The notes under the pieces: generated by a model
What the model was told of the DNA's origin: nothing
The model's database searches: none
The model's input: only the letters and a program-made list of their open reading frames with translations
Assembly: GCF_001078055.1 (NCBI RefSeq)
Contig: NZ_CP010777.1
Coordinates: 3,315,001 to 3,379,000, forward strand
Direction of reading: 5' to 3'
Source of the DNA: Rufibacter radiotolerans
GTDB lineage: Bacteria > Bacteroidota > Bacteroidia > Cytophagales > Hymenobacteraceae
Length of the DNA stretch: 64,000 nt
Translations under genes and position numbers: made by a program
Shown here: one piece after another, positions 18,425-28,253 of the stretch
How the letters are laid out: each line of letters opens with the position of its first letter
Numbering within the stretch: position 1 is the first letter of the stretch

Positions 18425-20101
18425 CTATTCGTAAACTAGGGTACCGTCTCTCGCAATTTTAGGGAAGAGTTGATCCTGGTCTTCTGGGATCAACTGGATC
18501 ATGTCAATCTGGTGCACACCATTGCTGGTAGAAAGGCCAACAAACTTAATCTTATGTCGGCCGGTAGTTTCCACCGTGACCGTGCCGGCCAATCTTGCAT
18601 AAGAATTACCTGGTGTATTAGACACATGGCGTTTTATACCCTGGGCCAGCAATTCTCTTTCAACTCCACCTGGGTAGTAGAGTGCCATATTAATGGTTCT
18701 TGGCATTACCTGGTCATTAAAGTACACCTGTAGGGGCGACGAATTCAATATGGTTCTAAAACCAATCCAAACTTTGTATTTGCCTTTTACCACGGTAGGG
18801 GTAGTAAATTCCACCAGCCGGGCCACGTTTGAACTCATACGAACCGATAGGTAGTCGCCATAGGCATACCCGTCTGCACTGGCAGTAGAGCCGGGCACGT
18901 AGGTAATTCTGGGGTTATTGGAACCCTCAAAGTAAATATCCTTGAAAGCGCCCGGAGCGAAGGCAACACTAGTACCCCCAGACTTTCTGAATTGCGGCAA
19001 TATTCTTAGTTCTGGTTGATCTGCCAGATCAAAATACACCCGAACCGGATTTCTCTTCTTGATCTGGAAGTTTTCTGTGATGGAGTGAAGCACCCCGTTG
19101 GTAGCGGTATTGTCACTGCCTTTTCTATCTACCTGGGCCCCTATCTCCAGCACACCGTTAAAAATATCCTCATTGATCAACACTTTTTCCCCCTTGAGTT
19201 TAGAAGTGATAACTTCTTGTGGTGCCAGAGTAGCATGTGATGGAGCTGTTACCAGATCAGCCAGGTACTTACTGTCATCCAAAATACGATAGGCCATGTT
19301 CAGGTAAAGGCTGTCCGTTTTATCTGAGGGGTTGCCGGTTTGGGAATACTTTGCCTTTAACTCATCGTAGCTGTTGATATTGATGCTTTTATACACCGAG
19401 TTCTTCTGCGCCAACACCGTATACCAGGTCTTCTTTGCAGTACCTCCATCCAAGTTGGAAGAATTTAATAGATTAAATAGACCTGTTGCTTTCAAGGCCG
19501 CAGTGAAAATGGAGTACTCTGGGTTGCTTTCCAGCATTTGGCCCACTGTCTGGTTAGCTGGTTGCAAAACACGGTCAATGGAGTGCACAATTCCGTTTCC
19601 TACCCTAATGTTCGCATTCACCACATTTGCCTGTCTGTTCACGCGGGTTCTGGCCACTCCATTCTCCAGTTCTGCCCCTGTGATGACGTACTGCCCCAGC
19701 ATGGTTATCTTAGGGAGCTTGCCATCTGTAAAGCTTGAGGTAGAGATGGTATCTTCCAGTAGATGGAAGCGGATGATCTTCTTCATCTCCTCCACGTCTA
19801 ACTGGTCCACAGAGGCAACGCCCTTCTCTTTCAGGAAGATGTCAATAGCCTCGTTGGTAGGAGCGAACATGGTGTAGGAACCATAGGCTGCCAGGAAACC
19901 GGCTACCTCGGTCTTTTCCAGTATTTTGATCAAACTGGAGAACTTGTCTGCGTTTTTCTCAAAGTACCCCAGCATGTTCACGTCTGAGGTGGTAGAAACG
20001 TCTACAATCTCAGATTCACAGCCTGCAAACAGGGTTATAATTATAAGGCAAAGTGCCAGTATTCTAGCCCTTAAGCTTTTGATGAAAATTAAATTTTCCA
20101 T
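18425..20101 (-). CDS. Fasciclin-domain lipoprotein (fasciclin 2)
   Basis: A 558-residue lipoprotein with lipobox TLFAGC (Cys28) and an acidic start CESEIVDV. FAS1 domain 1 spans about 48-180 (YTMFAPTNEAIDIFLKEKG) and carries the conserved end GNGIVHSIDRVLQPANQT. FAS1 domain 2 spans about 185-345 and ends with NGVLHSITENFQIK. The C-terminal region (about 350-540) ends in VHQIDMIQLIPED, similar in style to carbohydrate-binding sandwiches. It starts 19 nt after SusD of pair 1. It probably forms part of the outer-membrane glycan-binding complex, in place of SusE/F. Cell adhesion, the textbook FAS1 role, is the alternative. Confidence 0.85.
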   Translation of the reverse strand: MENLIFIKSLRARILALCLIIITLFAGCESEIVDVSTTSDVNMLGYFEKNADKFSSLIKILEKTEVAGFLAAYGSYTMFAPTNEAIDIFLKEKGVASVDQLDVEEMKKIIRFHLLEDTISTSSFTDGKLPKITMLGQYVITGAELENGVARTRVNRQANVVNANIRVGNGIVHSIDRVLQPANQTVGQMLESNPEYSIFTAALKATGLFNLLNSSNLDGGTAKKTWYTVLAQKNSVYKSININSYDELKAKYSQTGNPSDKTDSLYLNMAYRILDDSKYLADLVTAPSHATLAPQEVITSKLKGEKVLINEDIFNGVLEIGAQVDRKGSDNTATNGVLHSITENFQIKKRNPVRVYFDLADQPELRILPQFRKSGGTSVAFAPGAFKDIYFEGSNNPRITYVPGSTASADGYAYGDYLSVRMSSNVARLVEFTTPTVVKGKYKVWIGFRTILNSSPLQVYFNDQVMPRTINMALYYPGGVERELLAQGIKRHVSNTPGNSYARLAGTVTVETTGRHKIKFVGLSTSNGVHQIDMIQLIPEDQDQLFPKIARDGTLVYE

Positions 20102-20120
20102 AATAAGAATTTTTTAATAT

Positions 20121-21620
20121 TTATCTGCCTTTATAGAAAGGGTTTTGCTCAAGACTCTTGTTGGTGGTTAGCTCGTACTGGTAAATAGGCCAGTAGTGGC
20201 TATTCTGGTCTTTGTACTTACTTAAGATAGACTGCTGTCTTTCAGGAGAGGCACTGTTTATGACCATTTGGTTTAGCAGATCTTGGCGGGCGTAAGAATT
20301 TCTTTTGGCATTTCTTAACACATCAAACCATCTCTTTCCTTCAAAGGCGAACTCGCGGGCCCGTTCCTCCAGAATGAAATCAATCATATCATTCATAGAG
20401 TTAGCATCAATGTCTTTGTTGTCAGTGCCGGGCAGGGCGTTAGCCCGCTGGCGCACTCTGTAAATAAGCTCCAGTGCTTCTACCCCCCTTCCATTATTCT
20501 GGGCCACCAACGCCTCTGCCTTCATCAGCAGAATATCTGCGTACCTATAGAAGATCCAGGGAGCCGTTGACTGGTCCTGGCTTCTGCCGTCAGAGATATT
20601 GAAACCAAGGTATTTCCACACCTCACTGGTAGACACTTTCACAGATGCCGCGGCCCTGATATCAGCATTTAAAACATCTACCGGGTCTGGAGGGAACACA
20701 TCTTCCAGCACCCGCGTAGCAGCCAGAAACCGCCTGCCCGTTGAGGTACTGAACATGGGGTAAAAAGGGTTGGTGCGCTGCGCGTTGAACTGCAGAGCGA
20801 ATACCACCTCACTTGAAGTCCCCTGAGCGTAGAGTTGCTGATACCAAAGCGGATTGCCCACGCCTTGTACCAAACCAAACTGCCCTGAGTTGATCACCTT
20901 ATCTGTAGCTATTATGGCGCTGTCATACTTCTCTTTCCAGAGGTACACATCTGCCTGCATGGCATTGATTGCATACTTTGTAATCCGGCCCTTATTAAAG
21001 GAATTGTTCCCGTAGTTGCTAGTGGCTAACTCTTCTGCCTTCAATAAATCCTTTGCCACCTGGTTTAACACCTGCGCTTGGCTTGATTTGGGCAAGGCTA
21101 TCGTCTGTTCATCACTAATGGTAGCGGTTAATTTCAAGGGAACATCCCCAAAACTGCGGGCCAGGTAGAAATACATGAGCCCCCGTATGGCATAGGCTTC
21201 GCCCAGGTATGCATTTAACTGGGCCTGGGTAAAGGTCTGGTCTTCTGCCAGCGCGCCAGGGGCACGCTCTATCACGGTGTTGCACTGGTTAATGGTTCTG
21301 TAAAAAGCCCTCCAATCAGAAATAGGGTTGGTATCCACAATGTTCCCGTTCATTACCTCCAGTTCACTGGAGAAGATACCGGTATTGGCCATGAGCATGT
21401 CTGCCCTAAGTTCACCCCATAAAAATAGTTTTTCTGCAAAGCCAGGGCTCAGCATAGAGGCATAGATTCCCACTACCGCGGAATTCACCTGCTCCTTGGT
21501 TTTCCAGAATTCATCTCCTACAATCCCGTTCTCTGGTTTGAGGTCCAGCCAGGTATTGCAGGCACTTGAGACAAGCACCAACAGGACCAGCGTTGCTTTG
21601 TATATATGTTTCTTTAACAT
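20121..21620 (-). CDS. RagB/SusD-family nutrient-uptake outer-membrane lipoprotein (pair 1)
   Basis: A 499-residue SusD-like lipoprotein: lipobox LVSSAC (Cys21), then NTWLDLKPENGIVGDEFWKT, the typical SusD start. YLARSFGDVPL is the conserved TPR-linked block, ILLMKAEALVAQN and REFAFEGKRWFDVLRNAKR are the C-terminal family motifs, and the protein ends NPFYKGR. It starts 29 nt after its SusC partner and stops 19 nt before fasciclin 2. It is shorter than the SusD of pair 2 and distinct in sequence. Confidence 0.94.
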   Translation of the reverse strand: MLKKHIYKATLVLLVLVSSACNTWLDLKPENGIVGDEFWKTKEQVNSAVVGIYASMLSPGFAEKLFLWGELRADMLMANTGIFSSELEVMNGNIVDTNPISDWRAFYRTINQCNTVIERAPGALAEDQTFTQAQLNAYLGEAYAIRGLMYFYLARSFGDVPLKLTATISDEQTIALPKSSQAQVLNQVAKDLLKAEELATSNYGNNSFNKGRITKYAINAMQADVYLWKEKYDSAIIATDKVINSGQFGLVQGVGNPLWYQQLYAQGTSSEVVFALQFNAQRTNPFYPMFSTSTGRRFLAATRVLEDVFPPDPVDVLNADIRAAASVKVSTSEVWKYLGFNISDGRSQDQSTAPWIFYRYADILLMKAEALVAQNNGRGVEALELIYRVRQRANALPGTDNKDIDANSMNDMIDFILEERAREFAFEGKRWFDVLRNAKRNSYARQDLLNQMVINSASPERQQSILSKYKDQNSHYWPIYQYELTTNKSLEQNPFYKGR

Positions 21621-21649
21621 TCTATTTTCTGTTAAACAATAACAATAGG

Positions 21650-24600
21650 TTAGAACCTTACATTAACTCCCAACGTCAGCGTCTTCACCGGCGGGGTTCT
21701 GGAGTTATCAAAGCCAATTCTGAAGGGATCACTTCCGGCCAGACCCACTTCCGGATCCTGACCTGTATAGTTGGTGAAGGTAAACAGGTTGTTGGCGGTC
21801 ACATAGACACTCAGGTCAGTCGCGCCAAACCGCTCTCCTATAGGCTTAGGCACATCATACCGGATGGTAAGCGTTTTAAACCGCAGGAAGGTACCATCTT
21901 CTACATACCGGTCTGAGGCCAGCCAGTTATAGCCCATTCTGTTCAAGGCTCGTGGCATGTCTGTCTCATCACCAGGGCGTCTCCATCTTTTCAGGATAGC
22001 GGTGCTTTGGTTGGAGTAGTCATACATGTTCTCTGTGCGCATTTTAGTCTCGTTCACAATGTCATACTTGTATCTGAAGTTGAAGAACATATTCACTCTC
22101 CAGTTCTTGTATCTCACAGAAGGCCCGAAACCACCAGTAAGCTTAGGGTTTGCATTCCCCAGGTACACCACATCTTTGTAGTCTATGTTTCCATCATGGT
22201 TAATGTCTTCATAAATGGCGTCACCTGGCTGAAACACATAGTCAATAGCGGGATATCCAAAACGCATGGGTACCGTCTGACCATTAGGTCCTACAATAGC
22301 ATTGCCCTTTCTGTCTTTGGCAATAGTTGACTCGGCATCTTTATACACCCCCTTAAATCTGTAGCCATAGAATGAGCCAAAGGGGTTATTTTCCTGGATA
22401 GTGATCAGGTAGTTCCCGTTGGCGTTTAGGTTACCCCTCTCCCGTGGATAGTATTCAGAAATTTCCCTGATCATGTTCTGGTTATGGGACAGGTTCAAGC
22501 CAAAATCCACTGAAAGGTCCTTAGTTTTGTAGGCGCTCACATTCACTCCTACCTCCCAGCCTAGGTTGTCCATGGTGCCTACGTTCATGTCTACATCCGT
22601 GAAGCCGGTAATAGAGGAGATAAGTAGGTCCTGGAAGAACATGTCTTTGGTGCGTCTCTTATAGATATCGCCATCTATGGATACCCGGCGTTTCATCATC
22701 ACCAGGTTAATACCCACGTTTGATTGCAATACAGTCTCCCACTTCAGGTTATTCAATTTCAAGGTTGACTGGTACAGGCCAGACATACCCAGGTAATTGT
22801 AGTCATAGTTTTCATACAGGTCATAGTGCCCGTAGCTGGCCCGGGGCTCATTTCCGCTTGATCCGTAGCTGCCTCTAAAACTCAGGTCATCAATAAATTG
22901 GAAGTTCTCCATGAAAGATTCCCCAGACACTCTCCAGCGCCCAGAGATAGAAGGGAAAGTTCCGTACCGGTTGTTCTCCCCAAATTTGGAGCTTCCATCG
23001 CGCCGTACCCCTACGTTGATAATGTAGCGGTCAAGGAAGCCGTACTGCGCATTCACTAAAAGGCCAACGCTTCTGGTTTGGGAAGAGGAGGAGCCCAAAC
23101 GGTGCTCATTCCCCTGAATTCTGGAAGCAATAGAAGGATCTTGCAGGTAGGCAGAGGCTGTATTGGAGGTCATCACCCCAAAGCCCACGTTTCTGGCATC
23201 AAAGGTCATGAAAGAGAGTAACCCTTGAAAGGTATGCTTATCCCCTATCTTGGGAGTAAAGAGCAGGTTTGATTTTGTGGTAACACTAAATCTGTCATTG
23301 TCAGAGTCTGAGGCTCTGTTTACGGTGGTCTCTGTCCAGGGGCGGCCGGTAGCCGTTTGGGGCAGGAACATCTTTGTTTTGCTGTTATTAATATCAAACT
23401 GAATATCTGACGTAGCCAGCAACAAGCCTGACACCACATCATACTGCAGGTTGAATTTTGGGATAACCCGTTCCCCTAATTGTTTATTGATTCCCTCCCG
23501 CGCCATAGCTACCGGATTAAAGGTGGAAGGATAGCCTCCCTGGATATTGTTGGCCGGTGAGAAATAGTTAGGCGTGCGTTCTCCAAATTCATTGTATTCA
23601 TACACACTCATATTGGGCATCTTGTTATAGGCAACGCTTCTTATGGAGTTAGTGTAGTTCTGGTTGTTGTCAAGGTGGGTATAGGCAAGATCTGTTCTGA
23701 ATCTGATTCTGTCAGAAACGGTAAAATCCAGGTTGATACGCGCCGATATACGGGAGAGGTCTGTACCAATGGTGGTTCCCTGCTGACCGAAGTACCCGAT
23801 AGAGGTATAGTATCTGGCTTTATCACCACCCCCTGACAGGGAAACGTTATGGTCCTGAATTTTTCCTATCTGCGTGATCTCATCAATCCAGTTGGTGTTT
23901 CTGTTGTAATTATGGTACCAGTAAGGATCCTTAGGATCATATTGAAACTCTTTGATAGTGGTAGTATTCAGAGGAGTTCCCGTTCTGTTCATAAAGGCTT
24001 CCGGGATGTACTGGGAGTATTGGTCACCATTTAGCATAGGAAGGGGGTCTGGCTGTTTGGTCAGTGACCCTCTGAAGGTGTAGTTAACGGTTGGTTTGCC
24101 TATTTTACCTCTCTTAGTGGTAATAACCAGCACCCCATTGGAGGCTCTGGCCCCCCATACCGCGGTTGCGGCGGCATCTTTTAATACTGAAATTTCTAGA
24201 ATGTCTGTAGGCGCTATGTTCAGCAATTGGGCGTACCCCTGCTCATCTGCCGTAGCGAAATTAAAATCAGAAGCAATCTCAATATCATAGGGCATGCCAT
24301 CCACTACAATAAGGGGCTCAGAAGAAGAGTTAATGGAAGAAGTACCCCGGATCCTGATCTGCATCCCTGCCCCTGGGTCACCAGTAGAAGACACAATATC
24401 CACGCCGGCAAGCCGCCCTTGTAACGCCTCATCTATGGACGCCGCAGGCAGTTCGGCCAGGGCTTTGGCATCAATGGTACCAATAGCGGAGGTCAGGTTA
24501 CGCTTGTCCACGTCCAGCATTCCGGTACTGGTTTGTTGGTGAGATATAATCTCCACTGTATTTAAGGTGTTAGAGGTAGACTCCAACGCTACATTTACCT

Positions 24601-24904
24601 CAGACCGGCCATTGACAACAAAGGAGGAGTTCTTATAGCCTATATAGGAGATGACCACCTTGTTTTGAGGGTTCTTCATCCTCAGGGCAAAGCCTCCGTT
24701 AATGTCGGTGCTAACGCCGGCCAACGTCCGGTTCTCATTATCTACCTCATACACAGACACCCCAATGAGTGGCTCTTTGGTGACTTTGTCTGTCACCGTT
24801 CCCCTTACAATGGTCTGACCAGGCTGGGCATTGGCAAGCACACCGCAGCAAATGAAAACCGCCGTGAGAAGTAAGTAAGAAAAATTGCCTAAAAATCTTT
24901 TCAT
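21650..24904 (-). CDS. SusC/RagA-family TonB-linked outer-membrane transporter (pair 1)
   Basis: A 1084-residue transporter. Signal peptide to about residue 26 (VLANAQ), carboxypeptidase-like domain (about 30-115, TVTDKVTKEPLIGVSVYE), plug with LQGRLAGVDIVSSTGDPGAG, SEPLIVVDGMPYDIE and AATAVWGARASNGVLVITTK, then the barrel ending in TLGVNVRF. Import of oligosaccharides across the outer membrane, powered by TonB, is the known role of the family. The start is 28 nt after the stop of fasciclin 1. It lies near the promoter-proximal end of the locus. Confidence 0.95.
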   Translation of the reverse strand: MKRFLGNFSYLLLTAVFICCGVLANAQPGQTIVRGTVTDKVTKEPLIGVSVYEVDNENRTLAGVSTDINGGFALRMKNPQNKVVISYIGYKNSSFVVNGRSEVNVALESTSNTLNTVEIISHQQTSTGMLDVDKRNLTSAIGTIDAKALAELPAASIDEALQGRLAGVDIVSSTGDPGAGMQIRIRGTSSINSSSEPLIVVDGMPYDIEIASDFNFATADEQGYAQLLNIAPTDILEISVLKDAAATAVWGARASNGVLVITTKRGKIGKPTVNYTFRGSLTKQPDPLPMLNGDQYSQYIPEAFMNRTGTPLNTTTIKEFQYDPKDPYWYHNYNRNTNWIDEITQIGKIQDHNVSLSGGGDKARYYTSIGYFGQQGTTIGTDLSRISARINLDFTVSDRIRFRTDLAYTHLDNNQNYTNSIRSVAYNKMPNMSVYEYNEFGERTPNYFSPANNIQGGYPSTFNPVAMAREGINKQLGERVIPKFNLQYDVVSGLLLATSDIQFDINNSKTKMFLPQTATGRPWTETTVNRASDSDNDRFSVTTKSNLLFTPKIGDKHTFQGLLSFMTFDARNVGFGVMTSNTASAYLQDPSIASRIQGNEHRLGSSSSQTRSVGLLVNAQYGFLDRYIINVGVRRDGSSKFGENNRYGTFPSISGRWRVSGESFMENFQFIDDLSFRGSYGSSGNEPRASYGHYDLYENYDYNYLGMSGLYQSTLKLNNLKWETVLQSNVGINLVMMKRRVSIDGDIYKRRTKDMFFQDLLISSITGFTDVDMNVGTMDNLGWEVGVNVSAYKTKDLSVDFGLNLSHNQNMIREISEYYPRERGNLNANGNYLITIQENNPFGSFYGYRFKGVYKDAESTIAKDRKGNAIVGPNGQTVPMRFGYPAIDYVFQPGDAIYEDINHDGNIDYKDVVYLGNANPKLTGGFGPSVRYKNWRVNMFFNFRYKYDIVNETKMRTENMYDYSNQSTAILKRWRRPGDETDMPRALNRMGYNWLASDRYVEDGTFLRFKTLTIRYDVPKPIGERFGATDLSVYVTANNLFTFTNYTGQDPEVGLAGSDPFRIGFDNSRTPPVKTLTLGVNVRF

Positions 24905-24932
24905 ATTGATAATCTATAGATTATGAAAATTC

Positions 24933-27161
24933 TTAATTATCCTGGTACCGCAGGTAGTTATCAATCTGGTGAATTAAAGCTCTGTTAGACAGAATATTGC
25001 TGTTTGCCTTTATGGCGTTCGCTTTTCTTCCAAAAGCATCTGTAATCACCATTTGGCTACCTGTTAAGTTGACACCGAGGGTACCGGTATTGCCGTTCAC
25101 CGTCTTAAATAAGGTTTCATAGCCTCTTGGCTCCTCAATCTGGTTTTTAAAGGGCACCTGCTCTTTGGCAATGATATGGTACTGGAGGAACCGGGCTACT
25201 TTATCCTGGTCTTCAGGGTTCGTAGGGGTGAAGTTAGGAACCCCTGTGGCTACGGCACCAGGTAAGAAACCATCCTTCACCGCCTGCTGTATGGCAGCAT
25301 TGGTTGGGATTAGGTAAGTATAGGGGGTGCCCACGGTGGTTCCTTTTACATCCAGGGTAGCTGCATCAAACATTAAAGCAGATTTACTGAGGTAGCTATA
25401 GAAATGGGAGAAGTTAGGGTTGGCCGCAATATTCTGGCTTGGTTTCAGCTCAGTGAAGTTGAGAATACGGTCCACGTAATACACTACCCCGTTGCTGGTT
25501 TCCACAGGACCTGTGAGTTTAACCCGCTCATTTCTGTCAACATTTCCGGCCGCAAACACCTCATTGTTGTTAAACCTGATGTATTCCTCACTAAAGGTCT
25601 TAATGATGTCTTCGCCACTAAGGTCTTTGTAAATGGTATTGCGGTTATCACCGGCCGTGACAATGTGCAGGTCTATAATTCTCTGTAACCTAACCTGGGC
25701 CTGCGCCCCTGAAATAACAGCGCCTCCGGAAGGCGGGGTGTACACCCAGTAGTTAAAGCGGGTATCCCAGGAAAAACCGGCCGCGGTTAAGACGGCGTCA
25801 GAAATAAGGAATAGGGTATACTTTGTGTTGGGAGTGGTAAGGCTTTCTTTGTAGCCGGCCAAGGCCCTGATCATCATGGAATACTTAGGATCCAGATAGG
25901 CTTTTCCATAAACTGTATGGAATACATTGGCCTCCTGTACTTTATTGGTACCATAGAAGAAACCGTTGCTCAGCATCTTTGCCTCCACCACGTTGCCGGT
26001 TAGGTCTATTCTGGCTTCCTGGCTGGTTTTAAGAGGGGCCTGTTTGAATTTAGAAGGCCAAATGGCTGTAGGAAACAAATGCGCATTCAGGAAATCACGG
26101 ATAATTTCAATGGGTGCCTCATCCAGTGATCTGTAGTTCTGCAAGAGAACGGTATTGATGTAATTGGTGACTACCTCATTCTTAGGGGCATAGATGGTAT
26201 AGGTGTTTGACTGGCCTTCATTATTCTGGCGGTTGGCGCCCCGTACCTCAAAACCTTCATCATTTAAGGCAAACTCCAATTGTCCATCATAGATCTTGGC
26301 ATACACCGGGCTGGTGGAACCTGTCAATACCTTGTTTCTGGCCGTTGCTTCACTGTTTTCCTGGTAATACACCATGTATTTCTCAAACAGGTTACGGAAC
26401 ACGCTGTATTCAGACTTGTTTGCCAGGTACTCTTCAATGTTGTCAAGGGGCAGAATAACCGTGTCCAATTCATGGATCACCCCGTTCTCAGCAATGATGT
26501 TTTGGTTTACCACTTTCGCATTCACCACATTAAAGCCCCCATTGTAGGCTGACCCAGGGTAAAACGCATTATAATCTGTTGGGCCCAACTGCTGGTTGGC
26601 AGAGAAAATCTGCATGAAGTAGGGCACGTACTTATTGTTGTTATCAGAGAACACATATCCCCCGGTCCGGTTTCCGGAAATAATGTTCTGATTCTGCAGC
26701 ACCTGGTTGCCCACTTTTACCGTACCGGTGTACACGCCTTTATAGTAAGCCGTTCTCCGTTTAAAGGCCTGGTCTACCACCCAACCGGTGTTTGACTGAT
26801 AGTCATCCAGCCTATCTGTCATGAAGGCGTTATACACCAACGCATAAGACACAATCTTGACGGCTGTCTCTTTATTGATGGCTTCTACCCCGGCAATTCC
26901 GTTTTCGGCAAAGTACTTGGCAAATGCCTGGTCATTTGGCGCAAAAAGCGTCCAGTACCCGGCCGCGCTAAGAATGCTCTTATACTCGGCCTTATCCACC
27001 AATGCCAAAAAGTTCTTGAAGTTACCTTTGGCTTCCAACTGCTGGTAAATGGCTGGCTCCAGGTTTTTAGGTCTGGCGTAGTACTCGTCCTTGGTATCAC
27101 AGTTAGTAAACAGCACTAACAATGACAGGTAGTACAATAAAACTTTTACAGATTTGGTCAT
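24933..27161 (-). CDS. Four-domain fasciclin lipoprotein (fasciclin 1), first gene of the SusCD run
   Basis: A 742-residue lipoprotein with lipobox LVLFTNC (Cys21) and CDTKDEYY after it. Four FAS1-like units can be followed: about 48-245 (YWTLFAPNDQAFAKYF, ending NGVIHELDTVILPLDN), about 250-400 (YTIYAPKNEVVTNY), about 420-585 (TLFLISDAVLTAAG, ending NGVVYYVDRILNF) and about 590-740 (YTYLIPTNAAIQQAV, ending RALIHQIDNYLRY). The first unit carries a long insertion. No enzyme motif is visible. It precedes SusC pair 1 by 28 nt and is the first gene after a 1.37-kb gene-free stretch, so the locus promoter should be just upstream. Probable surface glycan-binding or scaffold protein. Confidence 0.85.
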   Translation of the reverse strand: MTKSVKVLLYYLSLLVLFTNCDTKDEYYARPKNLEPAIYQQLEAKGNFKNFLALVDKAEYKSILSAAGYWTLFAPNDQAFAKYFAENGIAGVEAINKETAVKIVSYALVYNAFMTDRLDDYQSNTGWVVDQAFKRRTAYYKGVYTGTVKVGNQVLQNQNIISGNRTGGYVFSDNNNKYVPYFMQIFSANQQLGPTDYNAFYPGSAYNGGFNVVNAKVVNQNIIAENGVIHELDTVILPLDNIEEYLANKSEYSVFRNLFEKYMVYYQENSEATARNKVLTGSTSPVYAKIYDGQLEFALNDEGFEVRGANRQNNEGQSNTYTIYAPKNEVVTNYINTVLLQNYRSLDEAPIEIIRDFLNAHLFPTAIWPSKFKQAPLKTSQEARIDLTGNVVEAKMLSNGFFYGTNKVQEANVFHTVYGKAYLDPKYSMMIRALAGYKESLTTPNTKYTLFLISDAVLTAAGFSWDTRFNYWVYTPPSGGAVISGAQAQVRLQRIIDLHIVTAGDNRNTIYKDLSGEDIIKTFSEEYIRFNNNEVFAAGNVDRNERVKLTGPVETSNGVVYYVDRILNFTELKPSQNIAANPNFSHFYSYLSKSALMFDAATLDVKGTTVGTPYTYLIPTNAAIQQAVKDGFLPGAVATGVPNFTPTNPEDQDKVARFLQYHIIAKEQVPFKNQIEEPRGYETLFKTVNGNTGTLGVNLTGSQMVITDAFGRKANAIKANSNILSNRALIHQIDNYLRYQDN

Positions 27162-28104
27162 AACAACAATGGATGGTAAAGGCTTTAATAGTGTGTTTTG
27201 GCCTACATTAGTGGATGGTTTCTGCCGTAAGAGCCACCTTAAATACCACAGCCCTTTTATTATTTAGATTCTTTGATGGAAACAAGGGTAGTTTGGTGCC
27301 TGAGATAAGAGGCCTTCCAATAACCACTCTTTTTTTGCACCCACTTCACCCCTTTATTAGTCTCCGGAAACCAACGCAATCGATTGCGCTTACTCTTAAA
27401 AAAAAACCTATCCTTCCTCTAGCCCAGATTCCCAACTGAGTTAGTTCAGGCCTAGGCTATTTCCAATACTATGGAGTACTAATGGAGGTGCTTTTTACAG
27501 GAAGCAGTATCCTTGGAAGCGTGGCCCGGCATCACAGGAGGCCAGGCAGTGAGGAGGCAATGCCGGTGCAGGTTTTACTGTCTGGAGGCACTTGGCAATA
27601 TTGTTCACCTTACAAAGGAACCATATTACCATGGTGGGCTTAAATACTTGTAGCTTAGTAAAGTTTCTTCATATAGTATCTGACTACAGGTTAAAACACG
27701 TTTTAATGAATTTGATAATTCTTTATGTTCTAAAGGTAATAACTACACCTCACACAACTGTCCTGCGCTGTCCTGCTCTTTCTTTAATTTTCATTTTTTT
27801 TCCTGCCTTATCTGGACCTCCTTTTACAAGAATAGGAATAAAGCCTCTGCTTATTGAAAATTTTTAAATTACAGGAAATACGTGAGGTAATTTAGGAAGG
27901 AAGGATCTTTGGCAGATAAGGTCTTCTAAGTTCTATCCATTTCCTGGGTGTTATTCCTGTTTCTTCCCTACCTACTTCTTCCCTATCAAAGCCTTCCTAG
28001 CCTGGTTACTCAACTCCTACTCTATATTCCAATGGGGCTATTCAGTTATCTCTATTGGCTATGGCCAAGCGCTCTGGTATGCCCTAGCCCAAAAGAGGGC
28101 TCCT

Positions 28105-28140
28105 GTTTTGAGCCTGTTTTCTTAAAAACGGGCTCAAAAC
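28105..28140. repeat. Intergenic palindrome, family P, copy 6
   Basis: GTTTTGAGCCTGTTTT with right arm AAAACGGGCTCAAAAC. It is one of two copies about 70 nt apart downstream of the minus-strand GH35 gene. Confidence 0.85.
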
Positions 28141-28213
28141 GGAAATAAGCCCGAATGAATACCCCACCCGGGCAGGCCTGCTAGATCAGTCATCACCCCT
28201 AAACTATAACTGA

Positions 28214-28253
28214 GCGTTTTGGGCCTGTTTTAGAGAAAACAGGCCCAAAATGC
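28214..28253. repeat. Intergenic palindrome, family P, copy 7
   Basis: GCGTTTTGGGCCTGTTTT, loop AGAG, AAAACAGGCCCAAAATGC. Pairing is complete apart from one G-T wobble. Confidence 0.88.

Noticed and set aside
13619..24904. The two SusC/SusD pairs as a recent tandem duplication
   Set aside because: Their sequences differ throughout, including the plug and SusD C-termini.
27592..27867. 91-codon plus-strand frame in the large gene-free region
   Set aside because: AT-rich, with hydrophobic low-complexity residues and no start or neighbour support.
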